Shown here piece by piece: positions 1-6,385 of a DNA stretch of 17,640 bases. Source of the DNA: Roseiarcus sp050013915. Its GTDB lineage: Bacteria > Pseudomonadota > Alphaproteobacteria > Rhizobiales > Beijerinckiaceae. Made by a program: the position numbers and the translations under genes. The first letter of the stretch is position 1, and every line of letters begins with the position of its first letter. Location: positions 1-17,640 of the forward strand of contig JBEKEI010000105.1 of NCBI GenBank assembly GCA_050013915.1. Direction: 5' to 3'. The notes below the pieces were generated by a model. It ran no database searches. It saw only the letters and a list, made by a program, of their open reading frames with translations, and had not been told where the DNA came from.

Positions 1-306
1 CGTCCAGGCGCGAGCGGCGGGCCGAGCGGGCAAGAGGGCGAGGGGATGAGCCATCGGCCGGAGGCACGTGGGCGTGAACGCCCGTCGCGGCGCGGCCACG
101 CCGCCGTCGCGCCGTCGGGTCAGGGCGATCGCAAGCGATCGCCTCGGGTGGACTGGGCGCCGTCGGCGGGGCGATTGGCGCGGCCGCACTCGGCCTGGCG
201 TGTCGCGCGGCCGATCCATCGGTCGGTCGATCACACCGGGCTCAGCCCGATGGTGCGCGCGCCGATCCGGGCGGCGCCGGGCCGAAGCGAATATCGCCGG
301 GAGCGC
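1..306. other. Gene-free left edge with short GC-rich inverted repeats
   Basis: I see no supportable gene here. Open frames exist on both strands, but their translations are Arg/Pro/Ala-rich and resemble nothing I know, as expected of shadow frames in GC-rich DNA. Two inverted repeats are visible. One is at 124-143, two 9-base arms around AA, each containing GCGATCGC. The other is at 237-249, a 5-bp stem with a 3-base loop, about 57 bases past the transglutaminase stop. Neither is followed by a T run on the minus strand, so neither is a convincing intrinsic terminator. The short frame ending in TGA at 47-49 could be the tail of a plus-strand gene to the left, but this cannot be decided from the window. 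Confidence 0.5.
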
Positions 307-1146
307 TCAGCCCTGGTTCTGGCTCTGGCTCTGGCCGTGCCACGGCGCCTCGCCGATTTCGAGGGAAACGGCGAGCGTTTCGCTGCCGAAGCCGGCGCGC
401 GCGCCCCGGACCGGCGCGGCGCTGTGATAATCGAAGCCGACGGCGACGCGCACGTAATGCTCGTCGGCGCAGGTGTCGTTGGCGGCGTCGAACGCGACCC
501 AGCCGAGGTCGGGCACGAAGGCTTCGGCCCAGGCGTGGCCGGCGTTCTGGGCGGCGCCGTCCGGGCGCACGAGATAGCCGCTCACATAGCGCGCGGGGAT
601 CCCCAGCCAGCGCGCGCAGGCGACGAAGATATGCGCGAAATCCTGGCACACGCCGCGCCGCAGCGCGAAAGCCTCGGCCGCGGTCGTCGTCGAGAAGGTG
701 GATGTCGCGTCGAAGGTCATGGTCTCGTGGATCGCTCCCATGAGGGGGTGCAGGCGGTCGAGCGTCCCGCGCCGATCTCCCGCCGCCGCCTCGGCGAATT
801 TGCGCAGCGCGCCGTTCGCCTCGGCCAGATGAGCGGCGCGCAGATAGATCTCGGGCGGCAGCGGCTCGACCGAGCCGCGCACGACGCCGACCGTGTCGAA
901 CGTCTCGATCTCGCCCTCGGCGACGACGCCGATCCGCTCGACGGGCCCGGGATGCGAGAAGGAATGCACGATGTTGCCGAGCGAATCCTCGCCCTGGCGC
1001 AGCACGCAGTCGACGTCGGTCGATACGCGCCAGCGAACGACATATTGCGCCTCGAAGCTGCGCGGCGTCAGCCGCAGCACCTGGATGATCGAGCGCGCGG
1101 CGGGCGCATAGGCATAAGAGGTTTCGTGCGAAATCCTGATCCGCAT
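307..1146 (-). CDS. Transglutaminase-like cysteine protein (279 aa)
   Basis: Papain-fold transglutaminase-like enzyme of the bacterial type with an N-terminal beta domain (residues 1 to about 90, opening MRIRISHETSYAY). The catalytic triad is intact: Cys167 in GVCQDFAH, His204 in GHAWAE and Asp220 in GWVAFDAAN. Members of this fold hydrolyse or transfer amide bonds; the substrate here is unknown. There is no signal peptide, so it is probably cytoplasmic. It is the last gene of a set with the alpha-E and ATP-grasp genes, separated from alpha-E by 99 bases holding a large hairpin. The C-terminus ends in alternating Ser-Gln from a hexamer repeat. The start at 1146 gives a normal family N-terminus; the ribosome site (GAGAG about 8 bases upstream) is modest. 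Family identity is secure, the biological role is not. Confidence 0.93.
   Translation of the reverse strand: MRIRISHETSYAYAPAARSIIQVLRLTPRSFEAQYVVRWRVSTDVDCVLRQGEDSLGNIVHSFSHPGPVERIGVVAEGEIETFDTVGVVRGSVEPLPPEIYLRAAHLAEANGALRKFAEAAAGDRRGTLDRLHPLMGAIHETMTFDATSTFSTTTAAEAFALRRGVCQDFAHIFVACARWLGIPARYVSGYLVRPDGAAQNAGHAWAEAFVPDLGWVAFDAANDTCADEHYVRVAVGFDYHSAAPVRGARAGFGSETLAVSLEIGEAPWHGQSQSQNQG
313..336 (-). repeat. Hexanucleotide tandem repeat at the transglutaminase C-terminus
   Basis: Four consecutive copies of a six-base unit, read on the plus strand as CTGGTT, CTGGCT, CTGGCT, CTGGCC. On the coding minus strand they encode the Gln-Ser-Gln-Ser-Gln-Asn-Gln tail of the transglutaminase-like protein. 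Such short in-frame repeats can change copy number by slippage without breaking the frame. Confidence 0.7.
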
Positions 1147-1181
1147 CGCGCGCTCTCGTTTCTGTTGGCTGGTGATTTTCG

Positions 1182-1247
1182 AGCGGTCGCGCCCGCGCCG
1201 CCGGCGCCGGCCCGCGAAACCGCGCCGGCGGCGCGGGAGCGACCGCT
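1182..1247. repeat. Large imperfect palindrome between the alpha-E and transglutaminase genes
   Basis: Left arm 1182-1207 and right arm 1222-1247 are inverted copies of 26 bases with a single mismatch (G1191 opposite G1238), separated by a 14-base loop (1208-1221). The right arm reaches into the TAG stop of the alpha-E gene at 1246-1248. In the operon's direction the transcript would form a very stable GC-rich stem-loop, and the bases after it read CGAAAATCAC, with no U tract. A classical intrinsic terminator is therefore unlikely. An mRNA stabilising or processing element, partial attenuation, or a genome-wide palindromic repeat unit are the alternatives. Confidence 0.85.
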
Positions 1248-2205
1248 AGGTGAACAAATATTGCTCCGAAATCGTGGTCGCCAGCCGCGCATTGTCGACG
1301 AGGAAGCCGGTGATGAATTCGTGCAGCCCGCTCTGGAATATCTCCGACATGGTCGCGCGCTCGAGGCGCGACAGCATCGCGCGCGCCTGGCGCTGGGAGG
1401 CGCCGCTGCGGCCGTCCTCGCGCGAGAGCGAATCGAGCGAGCGGTCGATGCTCTCGTAACAGGCGATCAGGGAGCGCGGCATCGCGGGCTTGAGGATGAG
1501 CAGATCGGCGATCAGCCAGGGCTTGACCCTGTCGCGATAGACCCAGTGATAGGACGTCGTCGCCGAAACCGCGCGCAGGATCGCCACCCACTGGAAATAG
1601 TCGAGCGACCCCCCGACCTCCTCGTCCTGGGGCAGCAGGAGATGATATTTCACGTCGAGCAGCCGCGCGGTGTTGTCGGCGCGCTCGACGAAAATTCCCA
1701 GGCGATTGAACCAGTAGGCGTCGTTGCGCAGCATGGTGCGATAGCACGAGCCGTCGAAGTCGAGCGAGGCCTTCTTCACGTAGTCGAGGAAGCGGGCGAG
1801 CGATTCGCGGTCGAACTCCCTGGCGCTGCGGCGCCGCGATTCGAAGCGCTTGAGTTCGAGCCAGGCGTCGTTGATCGCCGTCCAGGTCTCGGCGGTCAGC
1901 GCCGTGCGGACCGCGCGTCCGGTGGCGCGCGCATTCTCCAGGCAATTGCAGATCGAGGACGGATTCGAGCGGTCGAAGGTGAGAAATTCGACCGCCGCCG
2001 GCTCGTCGAGGCGTTCGTGCGAGGCGAGAAAGGCGTCGAGGGCGCCGACCGACGAAAGCGCGCCTTCCCATTCCGCCATGTCCTCTGGACCGGACTTGGG
2101 CAGGATTTCGAGCCGCAGCGTCGCCTCGATCGTCCGGGCGGTGAAATCGGCGCGCTCCATCGAGCGCGCGAGCCAGAACAGATTGTCCGCGGTGCGCGCC
2201 AGCAT
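1246..2205 (-). CDS. Alpha-E domain protein (319 aa)
   Basis: Member of the all-helical alpha-E family (formerly DUF403). The N-terminus LARTADNLFWLARSMERAD is diagnostic. A second related helix pair occurs at about residues 164-187 (YWFNRLGIFVERADNTARLL), suggesting an internal duplication. No catalytic motif, signal peptide or membrane segment is evident. Alpha-E proteins are found next to, or fused with, circularly permuted ATP-grasp proteins and are thought to be accessory partners of the ligase; the mechanism is unknown. The ATG at 2205 lies only three bases after the ATP-grasp stop, so translation is probably coupled. The TAG stop lies in the right arm of the palindrome that follows. 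Length is typical for the family. Confidence 0.93.
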   Translation of the reverse strand: MLARTADNLFWLARSMERADFTARTIEATLRLEILPKSGPEDMAEWEGALSSVGALDAFLASHERLDEPAAVEFLTFDRSNPSSICNCLENARATGRAVRTALTAETWTAINDAWLELKRFESRRRSAREFDRESLARFLDYVKKASLDFDGSCYRTMLRNDAYWFNRLGIFVERADNTARLLDVKYHLLLPQDEEVGGSLDYFQWVAILRAVSATTSYHWVYRDRVKPWLIADLLILKPAMPRSLIACYESIDRSLDSLSREDGRSGASQRQARAMLSRLERATMSEIFQSGLHEFITGFLVDNARLATTISEQYLFT

Positions 2206-2208
2206 GGG

Positions 2209-3657
2209 TCAGGCGCTCCCCCACGGCGGCGGATCGTCGTCGACGATCCAGGTGTCCTTGGTGCCGCCGCCCTGGCTCGAATTGACGACCAGAGATCCCT
2301 CGGTCAGGGCGACCCGGGTCAGCCCGCCCGGCACGATTTTCACCCCGTTGGTTCCCGACAGGCAGAAGGGCCGGAGGTCGACGTGGCGGGGCGAAACGCC
2401 GCTCTCGAACGAGGCCGGACAGGTCGACAGCGCGAGCGTCGGCTGGGCGATGAAATTGGCGGGATCGGCCTTCAGCTTGGCCGCGAAGATTTCGCGCTGG
2501 GCGGCGCTGGCGTGCGGCCCGACCAGCATGCCGTATCCGCCGGAGCCGTTGACCTCCTTGACGACGAGGTCGGCGAGGTTGTCGAGCACGTGGGACAGCA
2601 CCGCCGGCTCGCGGCAGCGGAAGGTCGGGACATTCTGCAGCAGCGGGTCCTCGCCGAGATAGAATTTGATGATCTCCGGCACATAGCTGTAGAGCGCCTT
2701 GTCGTCGGCGACCCCGGTGCCGACTGCATTGGCTATGGTCACATTGCCCGCCAAATAGGCGCCCATCAGGCCCGGAACCCCGAGCATCGAGGTCGGATTG
2801 AAGACCAGGGGGTCGAGGAAGTCGTCATCGACGCGCCGGTATATGACGTCGACGCGCTGCGGCCCGCGCGTGGTGCGCATGAACACGACATCCTCGGACA
2901 CGAAGAGGTCGCGGCCCTCGACGAGTTCGACGCCGAGCTTGTCGGCGAGGAACGAATGCTCGTAATAGGCGGAGTTGAACGGTCCCGGCGTCAGCAGGAC
3001 GATCACCGCCTCGCTATAGCCCGCGCGCGGCGCGACCGAGCGCAGGCACGACAGCAGCGCGTCGGGATAGTCGTCGACCGGGGCGACGCGATGCTTGGCG
3101 AACAGGTCGGGCATCAGCCGCATCGTCACTTCGCGGTTCTCCAGCATGTAGGAGACGCCCGAGGGGGTGCGCGCATTGTCCTCCAGCACGTAGAACACGT
3201 CCGGGTCGACGCGCACGATGTCGATTCCGGCGATGTGGACCCAGATGTCGTGGGGCGCGCGGCGGCCGATCATCTCGGGCCGGTAATAGGGATTGCGCAG
3301 GATCAGCTCAGGCGGGATCAGCCCCGCCTTGAGGATCGCGCCCGCGCCGTAGACGTCGCGCAGGAACAGGTTCAGGGCGTTGACCCGCTGGACGAGGCCG
3401 GCTTCCAGCCGGCTCCATTCCGCCCGCGAGATCAGCCTGGGGATGATGTCGAAAGGGATGAGCCGCTCCGCGGCGTCCTTGTCGCCATAGACGCCGAACG
3501 TAATGCCGATGCGGCGAAACATATATTCGGCCTGGGCGCGCCGCGCCGCCAGCACATCGGCTGGCGTTTGCTCGAGCCAGTCCTCGATATGGCGATACAG
3601 GTGACGGACATCCTGCTTCTCCAGACCCATTTCGTCGAAGAAGTGCGGCGCCGACAT
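2209..3657 (-). CDS. Circularly permuted type-2 ATP-grasp protein (482 aa)
   Basis: Full-length member of the DUF404/DUF407 type, now called circularly permuted ATP-grasp type 2. Visible signatures are ITFGVYGD (52-59), FDIIPRL (69-75), an EW...QR..ALN..L.DVY block (80-103), VLEDNARTPSGVSYMLENR (157-175), VDVIYRRVDDD (269-279), a GNVTIANAVGTGVADDKA segment (304-321) and a glycine-rich VVKEVNGSGGYGMLVGP loop (365-381). ATP-grasp enzymes join a carboxylate to an amine via an acyl-phosphate. For this family a peptide or amide ligase role is predicted, but the substrate is not established. No signal peptide is seen. It is the first gene of the three-gene set, and its stop is three bases from the alpha-E start. 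Upstream of the start is a G5T6 stretch with only a weak ribosome site. Confidence 0.94.
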   Translation of the reverse strand: MSAPHFFDEMGLEKQDVRHLYRHIEDWLEQTPADVLAARRAQAEYMFRRIGITFGVYGDKDAAERLIPFDIIPRLISRAEWSRLEAGLVQRVNALNLFLRDVYGAGAILKAGLIPPELILRNPYYRPEMIGRRAPHDIWVHIAGIDIVRVDPDVFYVLEDNARTPSGVSYMLENREVTMRLMPDLFAKHRVAPVDDYPDALLSCLRSVAPRAGYSEAVIVLLTPGPFNSAYYEHSFLADKLGVELVEGRDLFVSEDVVFMRTTRGPQRVDVIYRRVDDDFLDPLVFNPTSMLGVPGLMGAYLAGNVTIANAVGTGVADDKALYSYVPEIIKFYLGEDPLLQNVPTFRCREPAVLSHVLDNLADLVVKEVNGSGGYGMLVGPHASAAQREIFAAKLKADPANFIAQPTLALSTCPASFESGVSPRHVDLRPFCLSGTNGVKIVPGGLTRVALTEGSLVVNSSQGGGTKDTWIVDDDPPPWGSA

Positions 3658-3737
3658 TCAAAAAACCCCCGACAGGGACCCGATCCGGGCCAAACCAAGC
3701 AAGAGCCATACCGTCGCGACGCGCGCCGACCGCCCTC
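3658..3737 (-). promoter_or_regulatory. Gap between aat and the ATP-grasp set, with a possible weak terminator or leader
   Basis: This 80-base gap follows the aat stop on the minus strand. Near its end lies an imperfect palindrome (3679-3694, centred on GATC), then five G and six T residues just before the ATP-grasp start. The pattern resembles a terminator, but the stem is imperfect and the T run ends three bases from the next ATG. It could end aat transcription or be part of the leader of the three-gene set. I find no clear -35/-10 pair. Confidence 0.25.
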
Positions 3738-4394
3738 TCATCGCCCGAGATGGGCGAGGGCCTCGCATCCGCGCATCGGCCTGGCCACCGGCCAGGCGCC
3801 GAAATCCGCCTCGATCGTGAGCGCCTGCGCCAGCATTTGCAAGTAGTCGTCCCGGCTGACTTCGATCGCGCCGAGGCTCGCCAGATGTGGCGTGACGAAT
3901 TGCGTGTCGAGCAGCCTGTAGCCGCCGAGCCGCAGGCGCGCGACGAGATGGGCGAGCGCGACCTTGGAGGCGTCGCGCGCCAGATGGAACATGCTCTCGC
4001 CGAAGAAGGCGGCGCCGAGCGAAACGCCGTACAGGCCGCCGACCAGCGCGCCATCCGCGTAGACCTCGACCGAATGGGCGCGGCCGGCCTCGAACAGCTC
4101 GCGATAGAGCCGCCGGATCTCGGCGTTGATCCACGTCTTGTCCCGGCTCGCGCAGGCGGCGACGACCTCGTCGAACCGGCCGTCGGCGCGGACCTCGAAT
4201 CGATCCGAGCGGAGGGTCTTGATCAGGCTGCGCGAAAGGAGGAGGCCGTCGATCGGAAATATCCCGCGCTCCTTCGGGTCGACCCAGAACAGGGTCGTCG
4301 AATCGCCGCTCTCGGCCATCGGAAACATGCCGATCGAATAGGCCCGCAGCAGGATATCGGCGGTGATTTCGAAGGAATGGGCCGGGCGCGACAT
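3738..4394 (-). CDS. aat: Leucyl/phenylalanyl-tRNA--protein transferase (218 aa)
   Basis: Transfers Leu or Phe from aminoacyl-tRNA to proteins with N-terminal Arg or Lys, marking them for ClpS/ClpAP degradation by the N-end rule; cytoplasmic. Family motifs appear in order: ITADILLRAYSIGMFPMAE (10-28), FWVDPKERGIFP (36-47), TWI (87-89), HSVE (107-110), GGLYGVSLGAAFFGESMFH (119-137), LLDTQF (161-166) and HLASLGA (170-176). The frame stays open further upstream to a possible ATG at 4556, but that part is Pro/Gly-rich and unlike the family. The ATG at 4394 gives the usual N-terminus and length. No good ribosome site precedes it; instead a 6-bp hairpin abuts the start codon. It is divergent from the sulfhydrylase gene. 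Confidence 0.95.
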   Translation of the reverse strand: MSRPAHSFEITADILLRAYSIGMFPMAESGDSTTLFWVDPKERGIFPIDGLLLSRSLIKTLRSDRFEVRADGRFDEVVAACASRDKTWINAEIRRLYRELFEAGRAHSVEVYADGALVGGLYGVSLGAAFFGESMFHLARDASKVALAHLVARLRLGGYRLLDTQFVTPHLASLGAIEVSRDDYLQMLAQALTIEADFGAWPVARPMRGCEALAHLGR

Positions 4395-4410
4395 GCCGCA
4401 ATCGTGCGGC
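4395..4410 (-). promoter_or_regulatory. Small hairpin abutting the aat start codon
   Basis: GCCGCA and TGCGGC form a perfect 6-bp stem with a 4-base loop, ending directly at the aat ATG on the minus strand. It occupies the place where a Shine-Dalgarno sequence would be, and none is recognisable. It could limit translation initiation, or be chance in GC-rich DNA. Confidence 0.35.
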
Positions 4411-4554
4411 GGCGAACCGTCGGGGTCAAGCGGAATGGCGCCCATCGCAGGCCGCGCCGGCAGCCAGGGGTTTCGGACGCCGGTCCGGGACCCCGGCGGC
4501 CTTTGCCCGGTCCCGACGATATGCGAGCATGCCGGCGCCTCAGGGAGCAACGAC
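4395..4554. promoter_or_regulatory. Divergent intergenic region between aat and the sulfhydrylase gene
   Basis: This 160-base region must carry the promoters for both neighbours, yet no convincing -35/-10 pair stands out. Besides the hairpin at the aat start, an inverted repeat lies at 4486-4492 and 4509-4515 (7-bp arms, 16-base loop) in what would be the sulfhydrylase leader. The ribosome site GGGAG at 4543-4547 lies 7 bases before the ATG at 4555 and fixes that start. I looked for the A-rich conserved core of SAM-II type riboswitches and did not find it. Confidence 0.45.
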
Positions 4555-5835
4555 ATGAGCGATCAGGAACCCGGATTTTCGACGCTGTCGATCCACGCCG
4601 GCGCGCGGCCCGATCCGACGACCGGCGCCAGGGCGACGCCGATCTACCAGACCACGGCGTTCGTGTTCGACGACGTCGACCATGCCGCCTCGCTGTTCGG
4701 CCTGCAGGCGTTCGGCAACATCTACACGCGGATCACCAATCCGACGACCGCCGTGCTCGAGGAGCGCGTCGCTGCGCTCGAAGGCGGCCCCGCGGCGCTC
4801 GCGGTGGCCTCGGGCCACGCCGCGCAGGCGATCGTGTTCCATTCGCTGTTGCGGCCGGGCGATGAATTCATCGCTTCGACCAAGCTCTATGGCGGCTCGA
4901 TCAACCAGTTCAATCACGCCTTCAAGAGCTTCGGCTGGCAGGTGAAATGGGCCGATCCCGACGAGCCCGGCTCGTTCCAGGCGGCGCTGACCGACCGGAC
5001 GCGGGCGATCTTCATCGAATCGATCGCCAATCCCGGCGGCGTCGTCACCGACATCGCCGCGATCGCAGCGGTCGCGCGGGGCGCCAATGTGCCGCTGATC
5101 GTCGACAACACGCTCGCCACACCCTGGCTGATCCGCCCGTTCGAGCACGGCGCCGACATCGTCGTCCATTCGGCGACCAAATATCTCGGCGGCCACGGCA
5201 ATTCGATGGGCGGGGTGATCGTCGACGGCGGCTCGTTCGCCTGGGCGGGCGACGCGCGCTACCCCATGCTGTCGGCGCCGCGGCCCGAATATAACGGGAT
5301 CGTCCTGTCCGAGACGTTCGGCAATTTCGCGTTCGCGATCGCCTGCCGCGTCCTGGGCCTGCGCGATCTCGGACCGGCGATCTCGCCGTTCAACTCGTTC
5401 CTGATCCTCACCGGCATCGAGACGCTGTCGCTACGCATGCAGCGGCATTGCGAGAACGCGCTCGCGGTCGCGCGGCATCTGCAGAGCCACGAGAAGGTCG
5501 GCTGGGTCTCCTATGCCGGCCTGCCCGGCAACCGCTACCACGAACTCGCGCAGAGATATTGCCCCAAGGGCGCCGGCGGCGTGTTCACCTTCGGCGTCAG
5601 GGGCGGCTACGAGGCGGGGATCGCGCTGGTGCGCGATCTCAAGCTGTTCTCCCATCTGGCCAATATCGGCGACACCCGCTCGCTGGTGATCCACCCGGCC
5701 TCGACGACCCACCGCCAGCTCAGCGACGCCCAGAAGATCGCCGCCGGCGCCGGACCCGACGTGGTGCGGCTGTCGATCGGGATCGAGGACGCCGCCGATC
5801 TGATCGCCGATCTCGACGAGGCGCTGGCGGGATAG
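4555..5835 (+). CDS. metY: O-acetylhomoserine sulfhydrylase / aminocarboxypropyltransferase (426 aa)
   Basis: PLP-dependent Cys/Met metabolism enzyme that makes homocysteine (or a related thioether) from O-acetylhomoserine and sulfide. The N-terminus FSTLSIHAGARPDPTTGAR with TPIYQTTAFVF is typical of the MetY branch. Other signatures are YTRITNPT (57-64), the PLP-binding DNT (184-186) and SATKYLGGHG with Lys209 as the Schiff-base lysine. At 426 residues it is longer than cystathionine gamma-synthase or MetZ proteins (about 390-400), which favours MetY. The ATG at 4555 is chosen for the GGGAG ribosome site 7 bases upstream and because the protein before it would be unlike the family. It is cytoplasmic and appears transcribed alone. 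A related sulfhydrylase specificity cannot be excluded. Confidence 0.93.
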   Translation: MSDQEPGFSTLSIHAGARPDPTTGARATPIYQTTAFVFDDVDHAASLFGLQAFGNIYTRITNPTTAVLEERVAALEGGPAALAVASGHAAQAIVFHSLLRPGDEFIASTKLYGGSINQFNHAFKSFGWQVKWADPDEPGSFQAALTDRTRAIFIESIANPGGVVTDIAAIAAVARGANVPLIVDNTLATPWLIRPFEHGADIVVHSATKYLGGHGNSMGGVIVDGGSFAWAGDARYPMLSAPRPEYNGIVLSETFGNFAFAIACRVLGLRDLGPAISPFNSFLILTGIETLSLRMQRHCENALAVARHLQSHEKVGWVSYAGLPGNRYHELAQRYCPKGAGGVFTFGVRGGYEAGIALVRDLKLFSHLANIGDTRSLVIHPASTTHRQLSDAQKIAAGAGPDVVRLSIGIEDAADLIADLDEALAG

Positions 5836-5876
5836 GGGGTCTCGATCGTTCGCGAACGGCGCGCCCAGGGCTACCG
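5836..5876. other. Short convergent gap with a 12-base palindrome
   Basis: This gap separates the converging stops of the sulfhydrylase and DUF29 genes. It contains a perfect 12-base palindrome at 5847-5858 centred on TTCGCGAA. No T run follows on either strand, so a role as bidirectional terminator is only a guess. Confidence 0.35.
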
Positions 5877-6326
5877 TCAGTCCGGCCAGAACGCGTCATC
5901 CGCGATGTGATCGAACGACCAGGGGCAGTTCGAGGGGAAAACGCCGGCGTCGAGGCCGGTTTCCCGCTGCGCGACGAGCAAGGCGACCCGGTAGGCGTCG
6001 GCGATCGCCGAGGCCGTCAGGCTCTTCAGACTCGGATTGTCGGTGAGATGGCTCGTGACGAGGATGCGCTGCTCCGCGACGCTGAGACGCCAGCTCCGGC
6101 TCCGCAAATTCGGCTGGAAACGCCATTTGAGGAGGTGGAGCAGCAGGACGGTGAGGCGGCTGACCATTTCGCGCTTTTCGGCCCTGCCCATACTGTCGAT
6201 TTCCTCGGCGATATGGGCGAGGTCCGCCTCGGCGACTTTGCCGGCGCGCAGCAACGCGGCCTGATGGTTCGCCCAGGCGTAAAAATCCCGATCGTAATTG
6301 TCATCGGTCGCGACGCGCTTCGACAT
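5877..6326 (-). CDS. DUF29 family protein (149 aa)
   Basis: The sequence fits the DUF29 pattern: YDRDFYAWANHQAALLRAG (11-29), AHIAEEIDSMGRAEKRE (37-53) and LLLHLLKWRFQP (61-72), followed by R-S-x-SW-R-L-S (75-82). It is probably a small helical cytoplasmic protein; the family has no established function. Family members often occur in several genomic copies in bacteria with large genomes. It lies 59 bases downstream of ctaA on the same strand, so cotranscription is possible but proves no functional link. The ATG at 6326 has no clear ribosome site but gives the usual family N-terminus. Confidence 0.88.
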   Translation of the reverse strand: MSKRVATDDNYDRDFYAWANHQAALLRAGKVAEADLAHIAEEIDSMGRAEKREMVSRLTVLLLHLLKWRFQPNLRSRSWRLSVAEQRILVTSHLTDNPSLKSLTASAIADAYRVALLVAQRETGLDAGVFPSNCPWSFDHIADDAFWPD

Positions 6327-6385
6327 GCCGGCAGACTATCCGAGAAATCGGCGGCCGGGAAGGATCGGCGCCGTGCGCCGCCTGC

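Noticed and set aside
125..142. Two GCGATCGC octamers resembling the cyanobacterial HIP1 repeat.
   Set aside because: Only this one pair was noticed, in GC-rich DNA, and nothing else in the window suggests a cyanobacterium.
1..219. A possible minus-strand gene starting at 219 or 54 and running off the left edge, as a fourth member of the amidoligase-type set.
   Set aside because: The frame is open but the translation is Arg/Pro-rich, has no ribosome site and does not resemble the peptidases known near such sets.
46..3846. A 1266-codon open frame on the plus strand opposite the ATP-grasp, alpha-E and transglutaminase genes.
   Set aside because: It runs exactly codon-aligned antisense to all three genes, whose gaps (3 and 99 bases) are multiples of three. 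Antisense stops in that frame need TTA, CTA or TCA sense codons, which are rare in GC-rich genes. The translation has no recognisable domain.
4395..4554. A SAM-responsive riboswitch upstream of the sulfhydrylase gene.
   Set aside because: The A-rich conserved pseudoknot core of SAM-II-like elements is not present. Only ordinary GC-rich inverted repeats are seen. A covariance-model search would be decisive.
4395..4556. A longer N-terminus for aat starting at 4556.
   Set aside because: The extra 54 residues are Pro/Gly-rich, have no family similarity and would cover the whole divergent promoter region.
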